NCBI GenBank assembly: GCA_947652605.1
Contig: OX393577.1
Span: 48,149,494 to 48,213,493, forward strand
Origin: Elmis aenea
Taxonomy: Eukaryota; Arthropoda; Insecta; Coleoptera; Elmidae
Direction: 5' to 3'
Length of the DNA stretch: 64,000 nucleotides
The translations under genes and the position numbers were made by a program. Positions 22,607 to 34,867 of this stretch are shown here, one piece after another. The notes below the pieces were generated by a model. It searched no databases. It was given only the letters and a program-made list of their open reading frames with translations, and was not told the origin of the DNA. Positions within the stretch are counted from its first letter, which is position 1. Each line of letters begins with the position of its first letter.

Positions 22607-23249
22607 CAGGGCATGAAACCGGTTTTTTAAACCGGTTTAAAAAACCGGTTAACCGTTATTTTTTGTCAAAAAAAGTGATTTTTAACCGAAACCGAAACCG
22701 TTATTTTTAAAGGCAAAAAAAACGGTAACCTTTAACCAAAATAATTAAAAACCGGTTTTTTAACATATTTTTTTTTTTAAACTTGATTTAAAAAAATACA
22801 GAATCTATTAAATGCGATTAGTTTACCAGAAGCCATTAAGTACTGAACACTTGATTGTTATGAACGTACCCTAAAACTAAACCAGAGAGCTATCTATCTG
22901 CACTTGTTTCTACCACCGTCTAGGAAATGTCAAGTGCATCATAACCTTAGATCTTGCTATGACTTTAGAAAAGTCGTGCGAAAAATTAGTCTAGATGTCA
23001 AAAACCGGTTTAAATTTTTTTTTAAACCGGTTTAAAAGTTAAATTTTTTTTTTCGTAAAAAACCGTTTTTTTTTAACGAAAAAAACCGTTTTTTTGCGTA
23101 AAAAACCGTTTTTTACAGAAAACCGGTTTTTACGTTTAAAAACCGGTTTTTTACGGAAAAAACCGGTTTTTGAACAAAAACCGTTATAAAAATAAAGTTC
23201 CCGATTTCGGTTAACCGTTAACCACTTTTTTTTTCGGTTTCGAGCCCTG
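22607..23249. mobile_element. hAT-type MITE built of AACCGGTT palindromes
   Basis: The ends CAGGGC and GCCCTG are inverted, with CGAAACCG-type subterminal parts. AATTCTAT is duplicated exactly (22599-22606 and 23250-23257). Both arms consist of repeated AAACCGGTTTT blocks around a ~190-bp non-repetitive centre (about 22800-22990). It is non-coding. Confidence 0.88.
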
Positions 23250-23257
23250 AATTCTAT

Positions 23258-24845
23258 AGATGTTTTTTGTAGAATAATTCAAAAACGCTGTTTTACTTAA
23301 TTTACAAAAAAAAGACTTAATACACAAGTAATAACAATTTTAAACTGAAGCAGTTGCAGCATCTTCTTTAATTACAAATTGTGTTTGTATCATATTCGCA
23401 CCATTAGAAATATAAAACAAATTACACGCTGAATTATGTTGCTGTTCACATCCGAGGTTCATTAATCAAATCACACGATATCAAAGTTTGCAAAACCACT
23501 GCGAACGTGAGAAATTAATACAGTACATATATCGCATCATCCAAATAACATATCCTTCATTTCCCAACCGTAAATTAAATTTTTACGCAACAAAAAATAC
23601 CACCCCAGACTTTATTTAATTACTTTCCAATGTTTTATTCATATCGGGTCCGAAAAAAACGCCCCAAACAGAGACAACACTACAACTCTTTAAAAAAAGT
23701 AATAGACTCTTATTGTTTTTTGTTGTTTGTATTCATTCTGTGAACGACCTGTCCCTTAGACAAAGGTGAAGCTACTCGGTTCCGCTTTGGTAGTTTTACT
23801 TCCGGTTCTATACGTAGATTGTTTCCACTGCCGACGTGTTTTACGTGTTGCGTCCGAAATAAGACGTTCTTTGTGCTCCTTTATAGCATACACACACGTG
23901 GAGGAAGTACAAAGAAACGCAGAAGGCGTTGATAATAATCAAAACAGATTGAGAACTGTTGCAAAGTTGCCGATACCGATCGATATAAAGATAAAATGAA
24001 CACGACTCCTGGGAAAGAAGCCTACCGAGATTCGGTTTCCCTGAAATAGGAGATGCGTCTTTTCAAGGGCGATTTGAAAAACTGAATGAAAAGTGTCACT
24101 GGGGGGATGGGAAGCTGCACTCGAACGTTTAGGAATAAATCGAATTAGTCTGCGCTTTTAAAACACCCAATAACGCAGGAAATTTTTCAATAATTCTGAT
24201 TAAAGGTTTATATTATCCTATACCGAAATAAAAACAAACGATGAGCAAAATTTGAAACAAATTTAAAACAATTACATTTCTTTGACAAACAAATGTTAGT
24301 ATTTATAAGTTAAAATAAAAATACAATCATTGTTTGTAACCACTTTAAGAGGAAAAATAATAAAAATCAATTTAATTTGTGTCTCTTAACAGGAAGTGCC
24401 AAGTACAGGTTTGTATCCACAATCCGAAATGTTTGGAACCGTATTATCGGATTTTGGAATTAAATTTCTTTTGAAGAAAAAAATAACTTAAGATTTTTTC
24501 GGCCATTATCGACAATAATTTAGCACCACGTAGTAGAGAATATGCAAAACCCAACTTTTGAATAATGAACACATAGGTACATTTTACGCTGATAATAGTT
24601 GGTGCTATGCTAACGTTAACACAATGCGAGCGGGAGTTTTTGATTTTCAGAACTTTTCCGTTTTTGGAGATTTCGGATAAGCGATTGAGGATACTCAACC
24701 TGTAATAATTATTCGGTAGGGAATCGCCCAATGTAAATAATCTTATAATGTTATAATACACTAAAATTTATCAGCAATGACATATTTTATAAATTAAATA
24801 ATGCGAAGAACTATTACAAATTTTGTTTAATCGGTTTAAACCAGG
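23258..24845. other. AT-rich DNA, no confident gene
   Basis: A short frame at 23766-23999 resembles a signal peptide followed by a cysteine-containing stretch, but it starts with GTG and has no ATG. I see no family match and do not call it a gene. Confidence 0.4.
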
Positions 24846-24965
24846 GTTGAGAATAATTTGATTTTTATTAAAAATATCAAAAATCATTTATATTTAAATT
24901 TTTAAAAATCACGAATTTTTGATTTCTTTTTAGAAACTTTACTATTTTCCCTTTTTACAACTAAT
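24846..24965 (+). mobile_element. possible left end of a hAT MITE with AAAATC motifs
   Basis: CAGGGTTGAGAATAATTTGA is followed by repeated GATTTTT/AAAAATC words. The style resembles the other palindrome-rich hAT MITEs here. No matching right end was found, so it may be truncated or a chance resemblance. Confidence 0.3.
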
Positions 24966-25097
24966 TTATTCATTAATCACCCTGCATTATATCTTCTATA
25001 CAGCATCATTCAAGAAGTATCAACTAATAAAATAGTTATTTATGTGTCAAGGCCAAAAAAGTACGTTTTGGCCGAGGTGCATATTACATTTTTTGTG

Positions 25098-25366
25098 CGA
25101 TCGAATTAAAAACAATTTAAATTTTTAGTAATTTTCAAAATTATAGGTTAGAAACTACGTGACATTGTCTGACAGATGACGGCGTATGTACTGCATTACC
25201 GGCCCTCCCCTTAGCAACGGCCGTAAAAGTTACTTTTTCGGCCGTTGCTAAGGGTAACGGCCTGAAAAGTAACTTTTACAGCCGTTGCTAAGGATAGGGC
25301 CGGTAATGCAGTACTTTATGGTTGCTAACGCGTCCGTTAAACAGCTGTTTCTAGTACGATCGCACA
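25098..25366. repeat. imperfect palindrome centred near 25247
   Basis: GTACTGCATTACCGGCCCT and CCTTAGCAACGG...AAAGTTACTTTT read the same on both strands around the centre. Weaker pairing extends out to TTTTTTGTGCGATCG and CGATCGCACAAAAAA. AGCAACGGCCG also repeats inside. This is a foldback element core; exact ends are unclear. Confidence 0.7.
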
Positions 25367-25404
25367 AAAAAGTTTTTTCCTAAAAATTTCTTTGAAATTT
25401 TTAT

Positions 25405-25773
25405 TCCTGATAAAAGTTGGTGGATGACCTAAACTAATTAAAAGATGAAAAAAGTTTCACAAAAATTTATACGTTACCACATTTGAGCGATTCTAGAAAT
25501 ATTCACAAGAGTAAAGGGGCCTTATTTTAAGAGTTACAAAAATGAAATTTAAACGTCAAATTTAGTATTGTCATATTTTTGATTTCTCAACAATTGTTCC
25601 CACGTTTTTTTTTTGTAATAAAAAAAATAAGGGCACTTTACTTTTGCGAGTATTTTTTAAATCGTTAAAATCTAGTGTCATATAAATTTTTTTTCATCTT
25701 TAAGTTTTAGGTCATGCATCAACTTTGATCAACCGTGAAAGCGTATGCAGTTTGGAACACCCTGTACAATAAA
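25405..25773. mobile_element. foldback with a CACCCTG right end
   Basis: ATGACCTAAACTAATTAAAAGATGAAAAA (25430 on) is mirrored at about 25690-25720, and the AGTAAAGGGGCC region near 25510 by AAGGGCACTTTACTTTTGCG. The right side runs on into a terminal CACCCTG-TA at 25766-25774. The matching left terminus was not found, probably because it is lost or interrupted by the palindrome just before. Confidence 0.55.
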
Positions 25774-27015
25774 TCCAGTTCATTGCAAACCCTAATCGCA
25801 GCGTAAAGATTCTACTGATAAATCTTTGGACATCATTGTACGTACATTGGTTGATGGTTGATGTGATATTGTATATTAATTCAATTGCAAACAGTGCAAA
25901 CAGAACGCCACTGTAAAGTGTTGCCAAATTTTTCAAACACAAACTGACAAAAACTACAAACTGCTGAAGAAATCAAGAAGGCTTCGAGAACAAAGAATCA
26001 TTCCATTGTTATTCAGAAGCATTCGGCTTTGTCCTAGCGCTCTATAATTTTTTCCTTATTAATGCACCATAGCAAAATGAAGTGAAAACGTGACGTTGGT
26101 ATTCCAAGTCTAAAAACCTGTCGAGACAAGCATGCACCGACTTTATGTTACGTTCCTGAATAGATTTACAATAAAAACTTTTTACTCGGGGATACATCTC
26201 ACAGTCTATAATGAAATGAAAATTGCGATTGCTGGAACACTAAATCTTTTCAAAAAACAGAATTGTCGTGAACATTTTCCCAATTAGTAATCGGATTTAA
26301 TCGAGTTGAGTGCACGTTAATTCCTAATAACTTAAGTTAAACTTTTACAAAACAGTTTTCAATTAGTAATAGTGTCTTTAGAAATAATAATAGCGATAGG
26401 AAGCTATTATATTTTTATGCAATGCTTAAGCATATTTTTAAACAAGCCTTTAGAGGCTGCAAATATTTAAATTTTGGAAATAACTTTATGGTATGTGAAT
26501 ATAATTGTATTAACTAAATCAAAAATTAATACATCACACAAAATTAATCGAGGTAAAAATCGAGTAGGCGGCTTTTAGCTCAGGGAGTATAATAGGTCGC
26601 AATTACATGAAAAACTTGTCATTAATTACATACGAAATTATGGAACGTAAATGATGAAACAATACCCTAAAACAAGTGTAATATTTATGTTGCGACATAT
26701 CAATGTTATTTTAAAATAAACAAAAGAATGTCGTAATTATAACCACATAGAACATATAGCTTGCTCTTAATTTTTTATTTAATGTGTTTATGTTGATGAT
26801 AATTTAACGGAAATTACGTTAAAAAAATTCCTTAAAAAGATTAATTACTGAAACAAATTTAACAAAAAATTATGATGAGGATAAACAAAATAGCCAAGTA
26901 TAACAAAAATTAATAGCTATTTAAAATTTCTATTAAACGCTTCAGAATTATTTAAAATTTTGAATTGAAAAATTGACGTTACTAATGGCCTTAAATAGAA
27001 TATAATTTTAAAGTT
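25774..27015. other. AT-rich DNA, nothing recognised
   Basis: No domain-bearing frame, RNA gene or terminal repeat seen. Confidence 0.5.
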
Positions 27016-27024
27016 TTCGGGGGT

Positions 27025-27248
27025 AATTACACGAGAGCTTTTGTTTTAGCCGGACAAACTTGCGTTGCTACGAAAGTTTGGTTGCTAGGAAAATCGACGA
27101 GACAAAAATGTCTGATAAAACAACTCGTCCTACGGACTCGTTGTTTTATCTTTGACAGTTGTCGAGTCAAGAGTTGCCTAATAGCAACTAAACTTGAGTT
27201 TAGTAAAAGCAAGTTTGTCCAGGATAAAAACAAAGCTCGAGTGTAATT
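27025..27248. repeat. palindromic core, unit A
   Basis: AATTACACGAGAGCTTTTGT is mirrored by ACAAAGCTCGAGTGTAATT. Pairing continues through GGACAAACTTGC and TTGCTA to a central stem GATAAAACAA/TTGTTTTATC (27114-27150) with loop CTCGTCCTACGGACTCG. Confidence 0.85.
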
Positions 27249-27712
27249 CGGTACGATAACTGCACGAATAAATTATAACCTTCAAATAATAACTGAAAAA
27301 ACGTCAAAATCTTTTACTTAGTTACAATCAAATAAGTCGGTCGCATGGTAACAAAAGTTACATGCCAAAATGCAAGTGGATATTTATGGTGCTATTCTGC
27401 AAGGTTCTATAAGCACTGTAACGCTGTAACTATAAGCAGTTACAGTACTATAGCATATTTGCGATTCCGTATGCCGCTGTAGCTTACAGTTAACTGTAAA
27501 TCTGCTTACATTTGCTGTTAATCTTACATCGGCAAATACTTGACCGTAACACGATACAGCGCGGTGTTTTATATAAAATTAGCAATAAATGTACATGAAG
27601 TATTACTTTTATTAGAACATTTTTAATTTGAGCAAACTGTAAGAAATTAAATTTGAACTATTATTCCATTTTTAAGCATTCATTTGTGTATAATTTGGAA
27701 TTAATGGACTTA

Positions 27713-28496
27713 CAAGGAAACCTCACTTGGTGGTACTAAAGTCGGTTGATGGGACTAAAATTTTCCGAAAAAAGATCCTGAATGAAGAAGAGTACCAACT
27801 TTTTTGGCCCCGGAAACTCAAAACTTACCGTTGAAGCTCAATTTTTATTTTCAAAAATTGCACAAAATAGGTTAAACTGTTAAAGGTACTTGAAGTGAAC
27901 ATAAACTTGTAAATAGTTATTGTTAAATCATAATGCTTTTATGTTTTATTAACAAAATCCAAGTTTTCTCTTTAAAAGTAAGAATTCGTAAATAAAAATA
28001 ATTTTTTTAATTTTTTTGGCACCAAATCCAAATTTAAGAAAATCTGCAATACCAGGTGTAAATGAACTCTGGCTATTTGAGTTTATTAAAATTAACCAAA
28101 ATGATGCTATTGTACTCAAAATATCTTTCTCTTCCCAAAAATGTAAAAATATACTGGCCATTTAAAATTACAAAGTTAAGGTCATATCCGGCGAAACCGG
28201 AAGTGAAACAATTGTGTGCATGTGCTCAAAATATCCGATTTTTTACACATATCATGTGTCTAAAATCTTATTTATCCACAATCAAAACTAAAGAAAAAAA
28301 GAGGGTGTGCCAGAGTTCATTTACACGTGGTATTTAACCTATTTCGTGCAAATTTTGAAAATAAAAATTGAGCTTCAACGGTAAGTTTTGAGTTTCCGGG
28401 GCCAGGAAAGTTGTTACTCTTCTTAATTCACGATCTTCTTTCGGAAAATTTTAGTCCCATCAACCGACTTTAGTACCACCAAGTGAGGTTCCCTTG
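27713..28496. mobile_element. second TTA-flanked foldback element, nested
   Basis: CAAGGAAACCTCACTTGGTG is mirrored by CACCAAGTGAGGTTCCCTTG. The arms stay paired for about 180-200 bp, through GTTTCCGGGGCC-type and CAACGGTAAGTTTTGAG blocks. TTA flanks both ends (27710-27712 and 28497-28499). It lies inside the element at 27387-29655. Confidence 0.85.
28052..28330. mobile_element. small CCGGGTGTAA-family element, nested at third level
   Basis: CCAGGTGTAAATGAACTCTG and its inverted copy CAGAGTTCATTTACACGTGG bound 279 bp flanked by TA. The right half matches the family seen at 11391 and 41730-42003 (GAAACCGGAAGTGAAAC, ACTAAAGAAA). Confidence 0.75.
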
Positions 28497-28883
28497 TTAG
28501 TCATGTTAAAAAAATAAATAAGTAAATGTGATTTAAAATGCTTGAATTACTTGAGTGATTAGTTATTTCATAAAAATAATACTAATTACACATTACTGAT
28601 CCCTATAATAAAGAATCTCTTATAGAAATGCTAGATGAGTATACATAATTTGATATAATTAATAATTAAAAAAAACGAAAATATTATTGATTAGGGATAT
28701 GTCATCTGTTTCATTTGTGTATGTTATTCATGGGTTTATGCAGGTTAAAAAAATAGTAAATGTATTTCAAAATGCTGTCATTTTTAAGAGCAATTAATTG
28801 ATCACTGAATAATTTTAACTAAAAATTATCTATATTTTTTTATGAAGAAGCTCTTGTAGAAATACTAGACCAGTATTATTATA

Positions 28884-29262
28884 CAGGGTGTTTGTTAAAT
28901 ATTGCGAAAACATTCCGGAGGAGATTCCTTATCGACAATTAAGGGAGGTCTTTTATGCATTTTTTTTCCTTAGACGTCTCCTTTCGGCGTTACACCTCCC
29001 TAAAGGGGAGCGGTAAAATTAGGTTTTTACTTTATTTCTCAAATTTGGATCAATGTAAAAAAATGATATTTGGTAGATGTTTAATATTTATTAAAAGGTT
29101 TCCCATAATATTTTTAATCATCTCCCACATTCACAGGGGGTTGAAAAGTGCGACCCCTGTTGGTTTTTTGATTAGAACTTTGTGGTGGGTTGAAATTTTG
29201 CAAATAAAGAATTCTTTTTTGAAAGCTTGCTTTATTTAGAAACTTTTTTAATTAATAGTTTT
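28884..29262 (+). mobile_element. CAGGGTGTTT repeat family J, copy 2
   Basis: Direct-orientation relative of 21742-22105, starting TA-CAGGGTGTTTGTTAAATA. It lies within the Harbinger-like element. Confidence 0.75.
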
Positions 29263-29719
29263 TTTCGTAAAACCTACAGTTTTTGAGTAAAAAATAATAT
29301 AAGTAAACATGCACCATAATATATTCCAATATAAAACGATTCATTTTGACCATTACGCGGCGACAACGCGCCAACGCCCGTTAATTCTACCCAATATGAA
29401 CGTAAAAGAATTAATTATTTGCAAAATAGCAACATCAATCGACATAACCTACAACGTTCAAACAATTAGTTGACGTTTCAAGTGTTCTTTAGGTTAATTC
29501 CACTGTAAGAGTAGATCTTTTGTACCGTTACATATAGCGTGCGGTACAGAATAGCTATTTATGTTGCCGCTGTAAGTCCGGACCTTACAGTGCGCTATAA
29601 GCTACATTTTCTATAACGTTATTCCGTTACATCGTATCGGTACAGAATAGCACCATTAGTTAGGACAAAACGTGACGTCATTATGGAGAATTTAACATAT
29701 GAGTGTAGTTATTGGGGGT

Positions 29720-29943
29720 AATTACACGAGAGCTTTGTTTTTAGCCGGACAAAGTTGCGTTGCTACGAAAGTTTGGTTGCTAGGAAAGTCGACGAGACAA
29801 AACTGTCTGATAAAACAACTCGTCCTACGGACTCGTTGTTTTATCTTTGACAGTTGTCGAGTCAAGAGTTGCCTAATAGCAACTAAACTTGAGTTTAGTA
29901 AAAGCAAGTTTGTCCAGGATAAAAACAAAGCTCGAGTGTAATT
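29720..29943. repeat. palindromic core, unit B
   Basis: Same structure as unit A, 224 bp, with perfect central stem GATAAAACAA/TTGTTTTATC at 29809-29845. Confidence 0.85.
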
Positions 29944-30167
29944 CGGTACGATAACTGCACAAATAAATTATAACCTTCAAATAGTAACTGACAAAACGTC
30001 AAAATCTTTTACTTAGTTACAATCAAATAATTCGGTTGCATGGTAACAAAAGTTACATGCAAAAATGCAAGTGAATATTTAGTAAGGTACCTTTTTATCC
30101 GCTGTCATAACGACAAAACGTGACGTCATTATGGAGAATTTAACATATGAGTGTAGTTATCGGGGGT

Positions 30168-30407
30168 AATTACACGAGAGCTTTGTTTTTGTCCGGCTAA
30201 ACTTGCGTTGCTACGAACGTTTGGTTGCTAGGAAAGTCGACGAAACAAAACCATAGATAATAAACAAAACTGTCTGATAAAACAATGAGTCCGTAGGACG
30301 AGTCGTATCTTTGACAGTTGTCGAGTCAAGAGTTGCCTAATAGCAACTAAACTTGAGTTTAGTAAAAACAAGTTTGTCCAGGATAAAAATAAAGCTCGAG
30401 TGTAATT
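30168..30407. repeat. palindromic core, unit C, with inverted loop
   Basis: Same outer arms, but the 17-base loop is present in the opposite orientation (TGAGTCCGTAGGACGAG at 30286-30302) and the right stem is damaged. An extra ~16 bp lies near 30250-30266. Confidence 0.8.
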
Positions 30408-30620
30408 CGGTACGATAACTGCACGAATAAATTATAACCTTCAAATAATAATTAACAAAACGTCAAAATCTTTTGGTTAGTTATAATCACATAAGTCGGT
30501 TGCATGGTAACAAAAGTTACATGCAAAAATGCAAGTGGATATTTAGTTAGGTACCTTTTTATCCGCTGTCATAACGACAAAACGTGACGTCATCATGGAG
30601 AATTTAACATGAGTGCAGTT

Positions 30621-31231
30621 ATTCAAGTAACACTAATTTTAAATATAAATTACGAACAATTAGCTAGCGTTGACAACTATTAAAATTGATGAGTAGTGTT
30701 TAATAGTATACGGGGTGGTCTGTCCATTGTTATACAGATTTGTGTTTTGAGAATGTACAATTTTTTTACACGATTTTTGCAAAAAAAATTATTTACCTCT
30801 TAGACTTAGATCCACATCATTGATGATGAATGGGTTTATGTAGTAACATGCAGCATAAAAAGTATGAAAAACAATGACAATTGAGAAAATTAACAAAAAA
30901 TCGTATGAAAAAATGTACTTTTTTAAATACATAAATTTTGTATAATATGTACCAGAATAAAATAATTTAAAATTAAATTCACAAAAAAAAAATTCTTGGG
31001 ACTTCCTCACTTCCTGCATAACATTTCGGTAAAATCCGTTTTAGTTATTTAGTATACACCAACATACGATATTGATCCTCAGTATTAAATATAGCATGAG
31101 TTGGACATCTTATTTTATTAAAGTTGGTACGAATTTATTGCTTTTAATGTTTTGTACCACTATATTCATTAATCATAACGCAATTTATAAATTTTAAGAT
31201 AACTAAATATATATTTATTTTAACATACTTA
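30621..31231. other. AT-rich DNA, nothing recognised
   Basis: No feature seen apart from chance short frames. Confidence 0.5.
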
Positions 31232-31975
31232 CAGGGTGGTCCAAATTCGGTGGGATTACCTGGGTATCTTGCTTAATATTCTAGATAGAGAAAAGGTTAG
31301 ATTACCAAAAATGTGCAGTTTTTTGAGATAAACTCAGACTGTTTTCAAAAATATTCTATCATTATTTGTCATATTAATAATGTGTCATATCTCCGTTATT
31401 GTGGTAAATATCGAAAAATTTATGAAGAGTATTTATAGATATTTTTATGTTATATTCGATTATACTAAAAAAAAAACATTTTTTACACTTGCCGTTAAAA
31501 CGTTATGACACAAATTTACCAGTTTTTAAATGTAAGCTGTAGTTAGCTAAGGCCTATTTAAATAAATTTTTTTTAAATTCCAGATGTATAAGGGGTTTTC
31601 AAGTGATTTTCAATAATACGCAAGTTACGAAGATTTTTTTTTTTTTTTTTTAAGACAGACAGTAGGCTGTGAAACCAAAGAAAAACAAGGTGTAACACCT
31701 TTTAAAACTCATGTGATACAAGTTACGAAGGTTTTTTAATTTGTTGTTGTGATAAACATGAATATTTGAACATAAGACAAACAACAATATACTACATAAT
31801 TGCTGATTCCGACTATATTGTTGTTATCTTATGTTCAAATATTTATAATGGTTATCTCAACAACAAAATTTAAAAAAATATTTTTGAAAACGGTTCTTAG
31901 TCTGTCTCAAGACAATTTTTGGTAATTATATTAAGCAAAATACCCATGTAATCCTATCGAATGAGGACCACCCTA
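31232..31975. mobile_element. CAGGGTGGTCC foldback element
   Basis: CAGGGTGGTCCAAATTCGGT is mirrored by the end near 31958-31975 (GAGGACCACCCTA). The arms share GGATTACCTGGGTAT-TTGCTTAATAT. An inner hairpin, AATATTTGAACATAAGA against TCTTATGTTCAAATATT, lies at about 31760-31845. It is non-coding. Confidence 0.8.
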
Positions 31976-33203
31976 TAATACAACTTAATAAATATTTAAA
32001 ATATAAAATAATCAAGGAAGTTACTAGCAAAGATAGGGGAGTCTTGAAACTCGTCTATTTCTTTCACAAAAGAGATTTTTTATATGCAGTAAGATAAGTA
32101 TTTTGATGTAGTTGTATTTTTCAAGGCTATACGTATAAAACTTATGCATAATAAATACTTTAAGGAATCAGAAAAACGTGCAAATTTTAATTTAGCCTCG
32201 GGGTGTACAAATATTTGAAACCAACTCTGCATTCGTGTATATAGGCAACACAAGCCTCGGTACCGTTAAGTTTTTGCTTTAGGTCCATCATTGAATCCTG
32301 CCCGTAATTTATCAAAAACCATACTTATAACTTATAATTACCAATTTTCAAGTGGGAGTGTTTCCAAATTGGCAATGGGGCACGCCACTGGCACGATTGT
32401 CGTTTAACCGAACTTTTTACTTCTTTTAATTGTGTTTCCAGACAGGTTTCAAATTTCTTTCATCGGGTTGGGTCGGCCTTTGTTTAAGACATCCACAGAA
32501 CATGGATATGCGAGTTAATGGTATATTAAATTACAAAACGACGTTTATGTTTCGGAAATGATTTAACGGTTTTAATTAATAAGTAAGATGCCTTACATTT
32601 TTTTTGCAATCGGATTTATGATCTGGAATCTTAATTGCTTGTATTAATCACGATATTGTTGTATTTATTGTTGTTGTGATGCACGCCATGTTTTGTGCTG
32701 GTAATATATCGTTTATTGACATTTCTGTATGAAATATCGCTCAATCACATGCCTAACTTGTATTGAATTATTCTTACGTGCAATAAACGTCTAATTTTCG
32801 ATTATTCGAATTCCATCAAAGTAAGCACTACTCTCACCTAAATTTCTGATTTAATTCTTTTTAACTACATATTAGTACTAGATTTTAATGCTAAAAGTAT
32901 TTAAAATAGGCCGACTACAAATAATTTTGAAATTGATTCAATCGAGCTGTAACATTTATAGTAATATAGTAATCATATTTGGCTTAAATAGAATTAATTG
33001 ATATGTGATACTTAAAAAGTATATCTTGCTTGACCACTCAGGAGTTTTCGAAATTTCCGGTTATACATGAGACTGGCAATTTCATAGCGAAATTTTAATT
33101 TCTTACAGTTTACTGTGTGAACTAGTAATACTTTTTTATACAGGCTACTTTTAATTGTTATTTTATTTTTCGTAAAAAATTGCTAAGATAGTCAATACCT
33201 ATA
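31976..33203. other. intergenic or intronic DNA, nothing recognised
   Basis: A slightly GC-richer stretch at about 32200-32520 has no recognisable frame. Confidence 0.45.
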
Positions 33204-34718
33204 CAGGGTGTCCCAGATAACATTTCCAGCATGTGGATCTCGCTTATTATAAGAGATACAGGTTTGCTTAAATTAGATGAATTGTTCCTTGGTATGAGAG
33301 GAGCAACAATCAATTTTTAAAAGTACACAATTCCTCGTGCTTCAGATGTTATAGCAAAAAATATGAATATTTCCAATTTCTTTTTTCTCTCATAACTTTT
33401 TTGTCTTAATCATTAGAACAATTTTATTTGTATTTTCTTAAGGCACTTTTTAATGGAGAATGTAACTGTTATTTTAGATTATTTTTGACACCTACCATTT
33501 TCGAGATATTACCCCTAACTTCATTTTTTCTTATGGGCCGCGAAGTTGGCTATGGAATAGTTGAATGTGCTTTTTTTTCCTCTTTAAAATGAGATATTAC
33601 TTGCTACATTTATTTTTATAAATATAAATATAACAAAATCAAGAAAAATCATATTTTACCCAACACTTATCAAGTTATCTATGAAAATAAAAACAAAAAA
33701 CAACTAATTAAATGTCAAATGACATTTACCGTTTGTCTGCGCTAAAATGTATTAGAATTTCACATTATTGTTGTGTAATTCGATAGTCTTTGTAGTAATT
33801 GTTATAATGATGGCAACATTTAAAAATAGCGATTAATTTGACATGTTGAGATGCTACATTCTTTGCCATAAAAACTGTGAAGAAGCTGAGCGAATATAAT
33901 TAGAGCTATATTCCGAGAAAAGGCAACGAAGGATGCGTAATTACAAAAATTTGGAAATAAATTTAAAAGTATATGGTTTTTTCGACAAACCAACCAAAAA
34001 TCCAAAACAAATCAATAATTAATTAGAATTATTTATTTTACACAGTTTCTATTGTAAATAATGTGGCATTTCAACATATAAATTTTTAATTAGTTGTAAA
34101 TGTGCCCATAATTATATGATAACAAATTTGCTACAAAGACTATCGAATTACACAACAATACTATAAAATTCTAATAAATGACACCGCAGACAAAGGGTAA
34201 CTGTCATTTGACACATCATTAATTGTTTTTTGTTTTTATTATTATAGATAGCTTGATAAGTCATGAGTAAAATACGATTTTTTTTCATTTTGTGACTTAT
34301 TTATAAAAATACACATAGCAAGTAATATCTCATTTTAAAGAGGAAAAAAAAGCACATTCAACTATTCCATTGCCAACTTTGCGGCTCATAAGAAAAAATG
34401 AAGTTAGGGGTAATATCTCGAAGATGGTAGGTGTTAAAAATAATCTAAAATAACAGTCAAATTCTCCATTAAAAAGTACCTTAAGAAAGTACAAATAAAT
34501 ATGTTCTAACGATTATGCCAAAAAAGTTATGAGAGAAAAAAGATATTCGACATTTTCATATTTTTTGCTATAACATCTGAAGTACGACAAATTTTGTACT
34601 TTTAAAAATTGATTGTGGCTCCTCTCATACCAAGTAATAATTCATCTAATTTAAACAAACCTGTATCTCTTATAATAAGCGAGATCCCAATGCTGGAAAT
34701 GTAATCTGGGACACCCTG
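33204..34718. mobile_element. CAGGGTGTCCCAGATAAC foldback with ~610-bp arms
   Basis: CAGGGTGTCCCAGATAACAT is mirrored at the right end. The two arms (33204 to about 33815 and about 34105 to 34718) stay alignable almost throughout, including TCTTATAATAAGCGAGATC, the ATAACTTTTTTG region and a GTTGTGTAATTCGATAGTC block. A unique centre of ~290 bp is non-coding. TA flanks the ends. The element at 51748-54528 belongs to the same family. Confidence 0.9.
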
Positions 34719-34867
34719 TATAATGTTATGAACAATTTCAAAATATTTTAATGGTTTGTTTAGAATTTGGAAGCTATTAAAAATATTGAATTGAATGTTT
34801 AAAAATCGAATATTTTAGAAGCGGTTCAAGTTTGATAAATTACAATGATGTATTTAAAATCTTTATG

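Larger units (their letters stand above)
27387..29655. mobile_element. Harbinger-like element inside unit A
   Basis: The ends TGGTGCTATTCTG and CAGAATAGCACCA are exact inverted repeats and the subterminal parts also mirror (GTAACG near both ends). TTA is duplicated (27384-27386 and 29656-29658), as for PIF/Harbinger transposons. The interrupted site ATATTTAGTTAGG is intact in unit C. No transposase is recognisable; the interior is filled by later insertions. Confidence 0.85.
27016..30620. repeat. three-unit tandem array (448-464 bp unit), interrupted
   Basis: Unit phrases such as GACAAAACGTGACGTCAT start at 29664, 30112 and 30576, giving periods of 448 and 464 bp. A further unit occupies 27016-27386 and resumes at 29656 after a 2.27-kb insertion. 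Each unit contains a ~225-240-bp palindromic core plus a spacer with TGACGTCA (CRE-like). The third repeat of the unit start fades near 30620. No protein is encoded convincingly; a 68-codon frame survives in two cores only. Confidence 0.85.

Noticed and set aside
23766..23999. Frame with a signal-peptide-like start
   Set aside because: It begins with GTG, has no upstream ATG and no homology that I recognise.
24390..24430. AG acceptor considered for the next PTK7-like exon
   Set aside because: The bases after AG do not complete the expected tryptophan codon and no Ig motif follows. Similar candidates at 36450, 55390 and 61590 run into stops.
27027..29928. The same 68-codon minus-strand frame in two tandem units
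   Set aside because: It lies inside a palindromic repeat core, is broken in the third copy and shows no domain; its recurrence follows from the repeat.
30276..30310. TGAGTCCGTAGGACGAG resembles hammerhead stem II
   Set aside because: The stem looks right, but the flanking CUGANGA and GAAA cores are absent. The same sequence is explained as the inverted loop of the palindromic unit.
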